64,000 nt of DNA from Henricia sp. BOLD:AAB3569 (lineage: Eukaryota; Echinodermata; Asteroidea; Spinulosida; Echinasteridae), in assembly GCA_037783545.1 (NCBI GenBank), contig JBBELK010000517.1:1240001-1304000 (forward strand). The letters are read 5' to 3'. Shown here piece by piece: positions 36,801 to 51,800 of the stretch (positions are counted from its first letter, which is position 1; every line of letters begins with the position of its first letter). The notes under the pieces were generated by a model. The model was given only the letters and a program-made list of their open reading frames with translations. It did no database searches and had not been told where the DNA came from. The translations under genes and the position numbers were made by a program.

Positions 36801-39800
36801 ACCAAGAAAGAAAAAAATGAGTCGCCCATTCTATAACTTGTACGGCCAATGTTCATACACGTGGGAATTACGCCCGCAGGGGACCGTATCATGCTGTATA
36901 CAGACCGCTGTGAATGCCGTTCGTTCCGTGACAAAACCACCTGTCGCAATGCACCAGTATTTACTTCAAAAGAGCTTCTTTGTGAGCCACAATTCCATCG
37001 TTTTTTCACAAAACAGGTAATAGTAGATTGTTGTCATATTACAATGTACATGAAGTGTTTTTCACGTTTGTATTTTGAATTACAAGGACAAAACAGGCAT
37101 GATAAACATTCACTTCGTGTATTTTCCATTCAATACTGCACAGACCGTTTTGTATGTTTCTCAGGATGACGTCAAAACCCTGTTGATAAACAAGCCAAGT
37201 GACCTTGAGCGTTTTATAATTTTGGGTGAAGAGGGTCGGAACTGCTTTACGTTTTAAGCAAAAACCTGTCGATTTTTTTACGAAAAACAAGTTGTGATGG
37301 TGTTGTAGACACATACACCTCCATGATAAACAGAAAAACTAAAAAAATGTGGAAGGGGGGATTCTAGCTGTTTAACATAATTTTTAAAAGAAAAAACAAT
37401 TATACCACTTTAAAGGGCCCTGAAATGGTGTTTTTATCAATGAAATCTGTGCTATGGAACTAGTCCATTAATTTACAATCATAAAAACCCTACTTGTACA
37501 TGTACATGTAATTTGTTTGGGGTTAAAATCAAGGTTTTTTATTTTTATGCTAATGAAAATTTAAATATGCATGAGCAAAATCTCATTCAACTGTGCACAA
37601 AAGTTTCCACAACTTGCTGAAACTTTTGTAACCCATGACAGTTTAGGTTTGTTTTACATAGTTGCAAACCATGAAAAAACTAAGGCTGGAAACTGCAGCA
37701 TTTTTCCACCGTCCAGTTTGAAGTCTTATGTTTTTTCTTTGCATTTCTGCGGTGTGTTCCTAAAGTAACATGCCCCAAACAGCGCCCTCTTTCTGTGAGT
37801 TTATATGAAGAAATTTTCAAAGTTGAAAATGCCACTTTTTATTCATGGGGCATCAAAATTAACAGTAGTACCGGTATTGTCTTTTTACACAAGTAATCTT
37901 TCATATGCAGCAAAAACTGTGTATAAAGTTTTTGAGCATTTCTGGCCCTTTAAGCATACATGTAGATATTTGGGCTACAAATGGAGGCTACAAATGGACA
38001 TGATGGAACCTATAAAATGTTGGGACTCGTTGATGGTTTCTCGTATAATCCACATTGAACATGACCATGTCAGCTGTTCCGACTTACCCCACCTACGGGG
38101 TAAGTTGAAACACGGTATGCGGTCATTTAAAAACTGTACTATTACAGTAATTAACCTGATTAGCAGTCAGACACTTAGGCTATAAATTGGGGCGCTAATT
38201 AACGCTTTGGGGTGCACGGGGGTCATTAGCAACTGCACAAAACAAGAGCACCAAAACAATTTATGCATCAAAATGTTAAAAGTTTAGATTCTAAACTTTA
38301 CAATTTGAACTTTCGATCTCCTTGAACTTTATCTTTTAAACATTAACAATAAAACATTCTCAGCCATACACTTGACATGTACAACAGATGGAAAATATGC
38401 AGGGCATACCGGTATATACATTTAAACATAAGCCAAATGAATGTGTAATTTGTATGGTTAGGATAAGAAGTAAAATATCTAACAATTTCCCGCCTTTAAA
38501 TTGTCCCATTTTGGGGAACCAAAAAGTACTATAGGCCGAGCTGTACAAGTTCATAGATTACTATAAAACAGCTGAACATCAAAATGTTATCCCCCTTGCA
38601 CAAAATGTTAGAAAATAAAGTAAAGAATTCTATCCAAAACGCACTACCTTCACCTATAAAATGTCAGGGTTATAGTTGAAACATGTTCCAACTAACCCCC
38701 TTATTTTGTTCCAACTAAACCCGCTGGCCCATTTGACATTTGCAAGCTTACCACACAAAACAGGGACTGCAATTTGACATTTCTTTAACCTTGTTTCGTA
38801 CCTTTGTACTATATCTTAAAATACTCAAAAAGTACTTGAGTGAATCTATGAACATTAGCATAATACGTTTCTGAATGGTAAAAAAATTACTCGGAAGGTC
38901 AAAAAACGAACATTCCTTTCTCATTTCAATAGGGTTGTAGCACATGTATGTGCTGTGGAAAATATGGTGGATATCTGTTGCTAATAGCAACATATGAGTG
39001 GCAGAATTTCATAAAAAAAACCACAGCCGGGAAAGAAAATATCAATGTTTCAACATACCCCATTTGCGCATGGTTCAAAATTTGCGCCGAACCTACCTTG
39101 CGCAGATTCTAAAATTGCGCCCGCAATCTAAATTTGCACTGCGCAATCTTTGAACTGGGGAAATGTTTTAATCTGCGCGTTGCGCCAAGCATAAAGATTG
39201 CGCCCAACACCCACAACTACCAAACAGTCAACACGTTCTTGTGTATAATTAATCATCTATGAAAACCAGAAGTTCCCTCTAAAGGCAACTCCCTGTTCAG
39301 GCTGGGGTTAAGTATTTGTTTTGTTTTCATCTAAAGGTTGTGCACTCTGTATTGACATTTGTTCAATTATTTTATTTGTTGCAAAACTTTGAATGAGTTT
39401 TGGAGTTAGCATGAGCACTTTCAGTTGATTGAATCATACATGTATATACCATTTTTATTTGATTAATCCAACTTGTAGGGTTAGTGATAAAGTGATATAA
39501 AACGTTTTTATTAATTAATGTTAAGGAATTTCCCATACTTCCATGGAATTATCGAAATTATAACTTCGATCTAATCATATTTCCACTTTTGTCCTCAAGC
39601 TACAGTAGTTAACTTTAATTAGTTTGCCAGAAGTCTATATTTTTGTGCACATTTATGCCTCATTTAGTAATTTAGCTGATATGGAGTTGTTAATGTTCAG
39701 TTTGTCTTCTGGGTAATTGGCAGTATTAATTATGAAAGTCTTGAATATTTTCCAAGTTTATAAAGTTATGTCGGTGTCATTTTAGTTTTCTTTATAATTT

Positions 39801-42800
39801 TTAGTTCTATTGCAAAATTAGTTTTTTTTTTTATTAGTCCTACATTAGTTTACATTTAATGCATGTTTATACCTTCCTAATTAATTTAACGATATTGACA
39901 TTTTCGGGTTACAACTCGATGTTGACATTTTTTTGAGTTAGATCTCGATGGTCACATTTTCGAGTACAGATTTTCCTAGGCATCGATACTTTTATCAGAC
40001 TTCATACACAATGCCTATAAACATGACCTTAAAACACGAAACTCCAGAAAAAGTAACACTCACATAGTACAAGTAATATTTAGCTACAAGCACATATATT
40101 CCTTTAGTTTGCCTTGAATGTAGTATAACCATGTTTTCCTTCCTCTATGGTATAACCATTTAATAATTCTTTGATGTTGTAAATGCCTATTTTATGACCT
40201 TTAACTGAAGTTGTGTTTGTCTACATTTAAAAGTTCCAAGTTTAAAGCAACCTCTTGCCTTGCGAATTATTTGAGTCAATGTACAGGAACATTGAACGAA
40301 CATTTTCAATTGAACACAAAGTATTTTTAAGCAAGTTCAGTTTTACATAAGTTTTAAAGCAATTTCTTTGAAGTTCACTTAATTTAGGCTTTGGTTTTGA
40401 TTCGACTTTTACAAGTAATTTTCTTAGTTACGTAAATCGCCTTTTTTAACTTTCAGTTTTAACTTGGGAAAACTACATGTATGTTCTGTCCAGTAGTTTA
40501 TTGCCCTATGAATATTCATTAGCTGCATGCCCTTGATACATGTGTATATAGCCCCGAGATCATTGCTCACTTTGCTTGTTGTGTATTTTATTCCATTTCG
40601 TTTTGTATACAGGTTTCCTGATAGATCCTCCAGTACTTTTTACTTTACACTGTGTTGGTTTCTAGCAGGCTTCTTTAAGTTGGTTTTAGTTTAGTTATTA
40701 ATTTTAGTTGATTAGGCCAAACAAAATAAATGGTGTGTTAACGGTAACCCGACCTACCTGGAATTTTTGAGGCCAAATTGCCGACCTCAAACTTTTTATT
40801 GCCAATTTTCAAGTTGATAATTTTCAACGAACATAACATTTTCTACACTTGTACATGAACATCAGCGTTCGCCCTTAACTTTTTTCCCAACTGGCCACCA
40901 GGACCAGTTGGCTTAAGTTTTGACTGGCCCGTTGACGTTTCAAGTGGCCCGGTTCAAATTTTAATTCTGGTTGTTCATTTTACACATAGTCGACCTTTAG
41001 TGTTTGCAATAAACACATTTGAGTGAATATAAAACTAGGAAATTTAGTTTGATAGTCAAGGTTCTCCCCAGTACAAGTTTGAAAATGTGGGTGAATTTTT
41101 TTAGCTATTCTTGGGTCTTAAAAAAGGCTCTTTTGTTTAATACAAACTCACATGGATGCATGTTTTTGTGGACATTTAAATATTTTTGCTAACAAAATTT
41201 TTAAAAATGGGAAGTGAAGCATTTATAAATTTAATGCAAACACTTTATAGAGGCCAACAGAATTTTTTTAAAAATATTTGTCAACATTTATCCACAGTTA
41301 GTACATTTTTGTATGATGACTTTTCATTACATTTTCACCTTCTGGAAGTCAATAAGCTGCAATATTACAACCCAAATCCACTGTGACAGTCTGGTCGTCT
41401 GGTAAAACTGTTTTCATAGCCATGATAGCAGGCCGCTTCCCGGCCCGGGAACTGCACGATCTGCAGGATCGACATCGCTAACGGACACGGCCAGTATCCG
41501 TTCAGCTTTAAAAATTATCACTGCACGGCACGGCCTTCCCTACCTCCATGCTTGGATGGACGGGGCAAGGACTGCAGGCCAGGCGAGCCGTGCCAGCAAA
41601 CCTGCCAGCGAGAGCGGCCGGTCAACTCTAGCTAGGCGCAGCGGGCGGCAAAAACACGCGCGCACACGACACACTACACGGACGTTTCATGGCGCCATCT
41701 TGGTAACTAGACTTGCACAAGTCTGAATCGCGACTCATTGCAGTCGCGGTCTGCACCCACGCCCAGTTTACATACAATCACGCACGCACATAAGTGTCTT
41801 GGTGCGGACGGAAGTGTCATAGACTTGGACAAGTCTACATGTATTTACTGTCAACGGAGGGCGCTGTTTTCTTGCTTGGTAAAAACAAGATGGACGACGA
41901 CCATGCGTGCGTAGAAAAAATGGAAAATAAAATTTGCCACGCTCAACAAAAATGCGGAAACATGAAGAAAAAAAGCGCATTAAGGAAATTAACGCGGAAA
42001 TTTCACATACATGGCATGGGTCTATTTGAATTCAACTGGACAACCGGACCATTCGGGGAGGCTTTCTAGCTGGCCCGAGACGATTTCAACTGTCATTTGG
42101 CCAACGGACCAGTGCTATTTCGAACGCTGAACATGGTTAATAGTGTTAATAGTGAGTTTCAAACATTGCAAAACAACACGCAAATGCATAAACTGAAATG
42201 TAAAACAAAAAGGGACAAAATAAAATTATTTTTCTACCTACCTACCTGGATTTTTTTTAGGCCGTTACCGTACACGCACCATTTATTTTGTTTGGCCTTA
42301 TTTGGTCTGCTTCATTTTGATGTTCTTATTCTTCAAACCTTTCTTTAAAAACAGTTCGCGACTGGTCCTTGGGTCCCCGGTGTCGTTTTTATTGAGTAAT
42401 TCCCATAAGGCCTTTTCGCACAACACTTTAACCCGAGATAACCCAGGTAACAGAAAACTTTAACCCCGAGATTACCCGGGTTAAGGGCTCGTTTCCCACG
42501 GCAAATCTCGGGGTTACGGGTTATCTAGCCAAAAATGCCACTTATCCCGGGTAATTTCTAGCCCTGGTCAGGAGGTGGGTTAACCCACCAATCTCGGGGT
42601 TAACGGCGGCCTTGAGACGATTCTCCAAGTTAGTGTTTTCCGTGGGAAATGGGCCAGCATGTCCTTGGAGAAAGCGGGCAAGCGGTAAATTAATAAAGCT
42701 TCTGTGTGTGATTGGCATGCAGTTGGAAAATGTTACAAGTTGTTTCAACACGAACACCACAGGAAAAATCAGGAAGCAAGAAAAATCAGGAAGCATTATC

Positions 42801-44775
42801 GCCAGCATTGTTTTCATGTCGATCGACATCGCCATGTTGTTTATGCTGCGTTCCAAATATGCGAACATTGCAAACGTTTGGAAGGTTCGCCAACAAACTG
42901 GTACCCTGATTTAGACGAGTGCACAAAAGCACTTTAACCAGTAGCGAACGTTGGCAACATTTGCGTAAGTGGAACGCAGCCCCGATCACGGGTTCAACCA
43001 ATAATCACTCTTCATGATTCATCAGCTTTTATTGCTGACGTCTGAAGCTGACCGTTGCTGAATAATGTCAGAAATATGTTTCTTTTTATTAAAAGTAAAC
43101 CAAGCCTCTGGTTAGTGTACCAGGGTAGGTGTGCGTGCAGAACTGCAGTGGGAAAAGGGTCGCTAATGACCCGACCGTGTAAGAGACGACCCGGGTATTT
43201 CTCCTGGTTAAAATTTGTAGTTTGAAACGAAAATCCAGGTTAAATTAATTCCGGGTTATTTGCAGCTACCTGGGTCGAAAGTTACCCGGGACGGAAATGG
43301 GTAGTGTGAAAAGGCCTATAGTGTTCAATTTTTCCATGTTACATGTAGGCCTATTAACCCCTTTCGAACATGTGCGGTAACGCCATTTTGGGAGTCAAAT
43401 AATGCCAAGTCATTGTGGAAGCGATGTGCGTGCGCGTCATGTGCGTCTTTGGTGGGCATAACACGTTTTAATTCACCAATGGGAGCCTTAGTATAGCGCG
43501 TTACGCATGCTATGGATACAGAACGCACACGCACATTGCTTCCACAATGACGCGCCATTATTTGACTCCCAAAATGACGTCATTGGAAAGGGGTCAATAC
43601 ATGTATCCACTGTGAGACACTCTGTTGGAGGTATTTTATATGGTTGTCAGGTTAAAACCAAATCCATTTTCTGGAGAAATCTGAACAAACTCCATTAATT
43701 TTGTAGTTTATTATCCTTATACATAAATGCCTGGAATATGAGTTAATAAAGCACTGTAAAGAATGGTACTCTCACCTCTTCAATCAGCTGTTTTCTCTTA
43801 TGCCTCCTCCCCTGCACGTCCAGCTCCGGCCAAGAACCAATGTCTTCCTTAGTTTCCATGGCAACCAGGTCCTCCACATTCCTCCTCCCCATCCCCCTTC
43901 TCGCCTCTCTCCCAGATGGTGGTATGACACCTTCTGTAAATTCCGTATCCCCCTTTTCTAGATTCACTTCATCTGTCGCCGACATTTGCTTTGAAGAAAT
44001 ATCATGTTTAGATTTCTGACCGTCACTGCCTTTTTTGTTCTTCGAGTGGTTTTTGTCTATCCTCTCCGAGGGTGAAATAACGTCTTCTAGAGGTGAATCA
44101 TCTCGGCTATTATCTATCATCACACCGGTTCTTTCCTCGTGAATTTTGCTGGAAATTCCCTTCAAGGCTCTCTCGCTTCCTTCCCGAACATTGTCCAATT
44201 TCGCCTTGGAACCAGACTCCCGTTTTTCAGACCCATTCGCTTTCTCACCTCCCAATCTTTTGTCCGAACTCCCGACATGTTCTTTGTCGTGAGGCCTTAA
44301 ACCTTGCTTGCCGACGTAAGGCAACTGCGGCGATGCTCCTGAGTCGGACTGGTGGCTGGTTGTGGCTGGGCCTGGTGAAGTTTCTTGAGCTGCTAGTATA
44401 GGTAGTTTCGGTGGCGGCATGCCACTTTCCCGCCTCTGGACTTTAGATGGGGACCCAACCTTGGAAGTATCCTCATCCCGCACTCTGTTGAGTAACAAAT
44501 TGTTGTACTCAAGCACTTTTTAAGTATAATAGACATCACAATGACAAACATTCTGCTAATTGACCACTCTCATAAACACCATCTTTGTAGGGAAAATACA
44601 ACTGCGTATTAAACGCTATCAAGTACGCATACGCACATCATGGAAAATGTTCCAAACACTCGCACGTGTTGTTCAAAATTTGTTTGAAATACGCCACAGC
44701 CGATGCGCGTCACAAAAAATTACGCTTAAGATCCTGATGCACGCGGCAATCTGTAAGTGACGTCATTTGAGAGAG

Positions 44776-44813
<38 letters not shown>

Positions 44814-47800
44814 GCAATCTTATATAGCGCCAAATGCCAGGGCCTCTAAGCACTTTACAGTATAAAAACAAAAACCAAAGCGATAACATACATATACATG
44901 TACATGGATAAAAAAGATTAAACGTTAAAACCAAAGAGCATCATCAAGAGCATCAAGTCTGGTAATACTGAACAATAGACGAATCCAGAAATTAGGGATT
45001 TCTTCCCTGTACATCCGCCATAGCTGGGGGCCATCCAGTGCCATGAACTGAGCATTTTGTGATGCTGAACTGATACATTATGTTGTCACTTCGAACAATT
45101 TGTGCGATTATTGTAAGCTTGTGTACGCAAGGGGGTGCATTGCATGCATCATGGATGCACGCTGTTCATGCACTGGATAGCCCCACAGTTCACGCACTAG
45201 ATGGCCCCCAACTATGGCGGATGTACAGGGAAGAAGTCTTTAGTTTATTCATCTATACAATTATCCAAGAGAAGGACTCATCCATATATCTGCCATTAGA
45301 TAGGGGGGCTTCCAGTGAATGAACCATACGTTTAGTGTTGGTGCTAAGCTGTTACATTTTGTCGATACTTTGAACAAGTTGTAGTACATTTTCCACAATA
45401 ATTCAACACCAAACATGTTTTTGAAGAATCCTTTTTCATATGCTATCATTTAAAGTCAGTTTATACGCAAATATATAATTCCAAATTTTGTAAAAATGTG
45501 CACCTCTTTTTTTGGAAGAGTACATTAAAACAGAAGTTTGGCTGAGTTTCCCACCTTTTTTTGGACGACGCTTGTTGCGCTGCCCTTGGCGAGCTGTCTG
45601 CTTTTCCCTTGGACTCTTGTGGGTTTCTCTCTCCATCAGTCTTGTGTCTCGTCGTTGAGTGTGATCGAGTGAGCTCTGTGTGCTGGGTCTCAGAGGCTAA
45701 GACGTCTTGGGTAGGGAGTGAGGGAGCGGCTACAGGATGCAGGAGATTCAACCCAGCTGCCAAGTAAAAAGATGTTCGGTATTAATGGGCAATTCTAAAA
45801 ATTTGAAAGTGGGGTGTTTCAAAATAACATGAATTATTTGTCAACCATAAAACCAAAAATCTAAATTTCAAGTGACTGAAATAACCACATCTCTACATAT
45901 TTTGAACCAGTGTGCACCACACCTTTTAAAAAGTGACAATGTTATTTAGTACTTTTCAGCAGGGTCACTGTTTTAGTTAATACTAAACAACAAAAGAAAC
46001 AATTTCTTTACTTTTAGATTTAAAAACATCATGCCAGATTTTGCATTTGTTACTTTGCCCAGTTGCGCTACCATGCAACACCGAGAGAAGAATTGGGTCC
46101 ATAGGAAAAACCTGAGGGAGTATATACCAACTGTGCCTTATAGCTCAGCTGGTAGAGCGTCTGCCCTGCGAGTCAGAGGTCTCGGGTTCGAATCCCGATA
46201 AGGCCCTTTTTTCTCTCATCCCAAGTTTGGTTGTTTCATTTCAATGACGATTAGGCACCATGCCAGATGTTGCATTTAAAAAAGCAGTCAATCTGAGAGT
46301 GGGGATTTTCAGCACACAGAAGCTTTATGCAGTCATGCATAAAGCTTGTGTGTCCTGAAAATCCCCTCACATGCATAATGAAGCTGTTATTTGTGAATAT
46401 TTCGATGTCAACTTTACACAAGGTTTCAAATTTTGATTAAACTGAATTTTTTGTTCACCCTCGGTATACACTTCAAATTCCTTGAGGGCTTGCAACGCTT
46501 CACATATATTCAATGTTTTTTATTTTAAAGGTACAGGCTCGTCAGCAATGCGCGCGCGCCAATTTCATGCCACGAAATACGCAGCTCCATAGCAAAGGCA
46601 TGGAGCTGCGTATTTCGTGGCACGAATTTGGCGCGCGCGCAATGCTGATGAGCCTGTGCCTTTAAGCAAATGTTTAAATATCTCTGGTAGGAGTGTATAA
46701 CTCCCTAAAAATTGATTGTAATGTGATTTTCAAGTGTGACCATACAAAAAAATAATAAGTGCATTTATAAGTGCTTCCAAAACTGAGGTTTTTTTTACAT
46801 ACCATGCTTATTTAGAATGGCATAATCAATTAATTGTTCAGAAATTACACTTCCATCAAGGATGCCTGGAGAACACATTTAAAATCAATAAACTTGAACA
46901 TGTGAAGCACTACAGGCCCTCACAGTCTCTGAAATGTATCTGAATTTCTAGAATTCCCCTAATATAAGGCTATTTTGATGATTGGGCTCTTGGCCGATTA
47001 CCTCGTTATAATAGGAACCTTGTATTAACAGGAATGAAAACGATAAAGTACAAGAAATTGGGACCTAAAATGTTCCTTGTTCTAAGTAAAATGTTGCGTT
47101 AAAGGTGCTCTTATTATTTTGTTCTTCGGTTCGACTGTAATTTTTTAAAGAAAAATCCAAAAATTAAGAATGCAAAATATACATTCTATATATTGTGGTC
47201 CAATTATATTTTTGTGAGAGTTTACAATTTTACTTTTATTTTAGATTCACATGCGCTGTACATTATTATGAGTTTACAGAAGCTTACAAGTATCTTCCAC
47301 CTAAACATCGAGATACATAGGTGGTTGGCGCCATTGGCAGCCGACAGCCAGAGACACCGGGGAATCCCCTTTTACTCTTCACGAAAGAGTGCCTCTGGGA
47401 TCTTTTAAGTGCGTTACTCAACACACTTGACCAACAGCTTTACATCCCTTCCGAAGGATGGAGCAATTGTAGCTAGATGCCTTGGTCAAGGGCACAGGTA
47501 CCTTGGTCGGGTATCAAACCCGCAACCCCAAGTTTTCACCCAAGTATTGCGAGTCAACGACCTAAACCACTCGGCCACGGTACCCCACACATCGAGATAC
47601 AGGTGGGTGGCCCCCTTGGAGAAAATTTCCAAATTTGTAACAATGTACCATACTTTAGCAGCAGTACTTTGGATAATTATGGAAGGTCTGCAGAAAACCC
47701 ACAACAGTTTGCCGGCATTTGAATTTCTTGTAGTACCAGCCAAGAATTTGATGGAAAAACACACAAGGTTGAAACCTACCTTGTGCAACCTTGGGATTGC

Positions 47801-48822
47801 AGTGTATATCGGTTGATGCATAGAGCACGGCGAGGCCAAACTCAGACTGGGGAATGGGACGTAGACCGTTCCTTCAAAGTAACAAACAGGAGGGACGTTA
47901 TCTCACGAAAACAGCATGGATTCTGGATGTTTCAAGTATAGACCCTTTGCACTGGCGGCCATGACAGGGGGCAGTCACATTGTCACCGTGTGTCATTAAC
48001 GAGTAGGGACTTTGTGGATCTATTGTCACATCATTTAAATATGAAAACCTGGCATTTGTTGGGGAAAAGAATATCACATCCAAAGGTGTCATGAGGTAGG
48101 GATGTTACATGTACTGTGTCTTGTTTTCAAGGAATGACCCTATTCTTGGGTTTCACTTTCTTGACAACCGGTTGCTATCTGCCATTACTGTGTCCATACT
48201 ATGGCACGCCAAAGCGAAAATAATTAAACACTGATAATTTAATGTCGACGCATATTTTCGCAAATGTTGCGCAAGAAAACAAAAGTTGGCATGACTTTTA
48301 AATGTTAATAGACTGTTTAAAACTGGCATACCGTGCTTTTGTTGGCAAATTTTTAAAAATGTTGAGACTTTTTTTTTTTAGGGTTGATGGCAAAATATCA
48401 GTGTTGAATTATTTCTGCTTTGGCGTGCCATAGTATGGACACAGTAATGACGAATAGCAACCGGTTGTCAAGAAAGTGAAACCGAAGAATACGATGCAAC
48501 CTAAATGGCAACCATGACATCATGATATAGACTCTATTCACGTATTGCGCAATCACGGCCAAAACGAGACACGAAACGCAAACAAAACATTTCCCACGGT
48601 TCATCATCACTGTTGTGTATTTTTTGCACGAATGATTTGCGCTGTGAACCAGACAAATTACTGTCTTTCTACAGGTTGCTCAAGGCAATGGTACAGCATA
48701 AGTCCTGGACAGTACAAAATAGGTGAGATGTTGGATGTAACTTTTCTGGTAATTGAAAATTTAGGTGTTTAATTCTGATTGTCGCGTCGCTTAGCTCACC
48801 GTGCATGTGAGCCGCTGTGAGT

Positions 48823-48858
<36 letters not shown>

Positions 48859-51800
48859 CCTGGTCTCATATCTTGCACCAAATGCTTTGGCTGGTTCAGT
48901 ATTTGTATGACTCATGCAGTATATTATCATATCACCCTCAAATCCAAACAATATTATACAAGTATCACGAATATTATTTTTCAAAACCACGACAGCTATT
49001 TACCACCAACCTTTTCAGGGTATGCATGACGTCTGTGACCCATTCCTGACCACACTGCGTCATAACCTGACTCTGATCCCCAGGGTCAGCATACATGACC
49101 AATGTGTTTGGGTCCACTAGGAGTTTATTATGTTGGGACGTGGTGGCTTCCTCTATGAGCAAGGATTTGCCTCCAGCTAACTCCACAGTGTGGCCAAGGT
49201 GCTTGAACTACAAAGAATAATATCGATCAAAGGGGTCAGTCTGACAAATTGGGGCACAAAATACAAGTGTCTCAGGGAGGCACTTCAGGCAGCAGGGGTG
49301 TGAGTGGAGAACCCAAAGAAAATCTGAAAAAAATCTGAAACTCCAATCGTGAAGCTGAAATTACGAAGCCCGAAACCTTAACAGTGTGGGGTTCGGGGCC
49401 CACTTAAGTTGCACTTAGTGAATTAATGTCCCCAGTTGGCGCATTTTATGGCTTCCAGAATGAAATTTTGTGCTGAATGCTGGCTTGCACATGGTGTGCG
49501 CTAGCAAGTGGCAAGTACCGTACTATAGAAGGAAAAAAAGCGGAAAATAAAATCAACGCTTACGCATGGGAGGAAAAAGCAGAAATATGTCGGGAGAAAA
49601 AAACGGCTGAAATTAAATTTTGGTACATTAAAATAAAATCCGAAATCCGATAAAAATCTGAAATTTCACACCCCTGAGGCAGAGTGGTGCACCCTGCCTC
49701 AGCGGCTCTTATGGAGGCTAGTGAAGTCAGCCTTGCCACAAGCGCTGGTAATACATGTTACTGACTGATAAAATGTTAAATCTCTCAGTGTCTTTTGATC
49801 AGAGTATAATTTCCGTTTCTTATTTTGAATTGCATACAGTCAAACTTGTATAGTGGCAACCCAATGGACCGTGTATCAAAGGATTCCTCATTAATAAAAT
49901 AGTTAAAATTTGTTTAGTTTCTTAATAATATTTTTGAATTCCTTATTATATTTCCCAAAGAAGCTTGGTTAATTGAGGCAATGGACCTGAAACCTAATGT
50001 CACGGTTTGTTTACATGCTTTCTTTTTAATAATAATAATAATAATAGCAAGTTCTTATGTAGCGCATTTCAGATCCAGTGGATCTCTTAATGCGCTTAAC
50101 AGTCAAAATAATGCAAAAGAAAATATAATGGTAATAAATAAATAAATAAATATAAAAATAAAAATAAAAATAACAAAATAAACAAAAATATGTCATTATG
50201 CTTCAGGTCCATTTACTGTATGTGGCAAGATTATCCAGGTTCAACTGCAATAGGATTGTACACACAAAGATAGATGGGGCCACAATATCAAGGTTCTACC
50301 TCCATATCTTTGTGTACAAACTTATTGAGGCCACTTCAGGCAGGTGGCCTTCTTATAAAAGTGGCCTCAATTAATAGCAGGTTTGATTGAAGTCACAGTA
50401 AAAAAAAAAAGGTCAAAATCGACCTATATCGTGTAAAAATAGGAAAATGTTGAGCGACAAAATGGTTACTTCCACTGTGGCCTTTTACCCAAATTGACTG
50501 CAGTGTACATTTGTGGTCAAAAAATGAAATTTCTCATACCTGTTTCTGACCAAGAAATATGACTGTCTTGTCCTTGAAGAGCGTCTTGCGATCAAGGTTA
50601 GCATGGAAGGACACATCATCTTCGCTAATAGCAGCCTCTGCTATAGCTGGCTGGTAACTGTAGTAATAACCGGTAGTGGGTACGTAAGGAGACATTTCCA
50701 TAGAAACGTGCACAAAACATTAATGTCGCATTAAAGTCAGGTTTGCGCCCTAACTTTTTTAATGAATTTTTGAAAATTAGGGAGACACCAAAAATGTCTC
50801 CCTAATACCCCATTTTTACTCCTAAGGTGTCTCCCTAATAACCTATTTGTAAAGACGTACAAGATTATGATTATCCAGTATTAAACCAGTATGTCCCATG
50901 GATGTTTTCGCAAAGGGGGACATGCTTCGTTCTGCAAAATCAAAATGAAAGGGACAAAAATGACAGAAGCAAAAACGGAAAAAGGGACGAAAAAGAAAGA
51001 AAACTGCATTTACTGCTACATTTTACATGTATGTACATCTCTATCACATTTTTGTTTTTCCATTTGTTAAAAAAATTAATAAATGAAAATAAATCCAATT
51101 TGCGCAACAAAACAAATTAGGGGCTTTTACATGTACCCTTTATAAGGATCCTCAAACATATTGCTAATTTGACATTAGGCTATTAAAAAATTATGTTAGG
51201 GTAATGCACCTATCAAATGCACTATGATCAAGGCAGTATGTGGAAGACGAGACATTGTATATTTTTAATGGTACAGTACTATTCTTGTTTACGTACTCAA
51301 CTGGATCAGGCATCTGTGTGTTGCTGACGGCTGCTTCTTCCAACCGCTTCAAGAAGGCTGGTGTAACAATGGGTCGACACGTCACCAATGCACCAATAAC
51401 CTGAACACAGAAAGATATGACACAAAACACAGATGTCAGATATAACCAGGGGCCAATTTCATAAAGATGTTTAGCAGAAAAATTTGATTAATCCAAAATT
51501 TGTCTGCTTTATAAAAATGGGTTAATAGTCAAAATTGTGTTTTTAGCAAGAATAGCAGAGCACCAGTCAATGCATAGTTCCGACCTGTCAATCAACCGAA
51601 CCCGCCGACCAATCACAACAGAGCTAGCAGATATCACCGACATAGGTCAAAGTGCACTGTCAAACAACATGATCACGCGATATGTTCTGCCGGCCCCATA
51701 CAATTTGTACAGTGTTGTATGCGATGATTCGGGTGAATTTTTGGTTTCAAGGCCGGTCGTTTCGTTGTTCAAAGGTACGAAACCACATATGTCATGATAT

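Noticed and set aside
42612-42937. Overlapping open frames of up to 100 codons in three phases
   Set aside because: They lie inside a TIR element with an inner foldback and show no transposase motif that I can name.
46134-46205. Functional tRNA gene
   Set aside because: The anticodon stem does not pair at standard spacing, base pair 1-72 is absent, and the same core with its flanks is dispersed as a mobile unit.
47409-47839. Open frames on both strands of 117-135 codons
   Set aside because: They span a tRNA-derived SINE and part of an intron; only 47,780-47,871 on the minus strand is a real exon, and in a different frame.
48801-49049. Short frames with polyglycine or polyproline
   Set aside because: Produced by the 31-G homopolymer and overlapping a true nibrin exon on the other strand.
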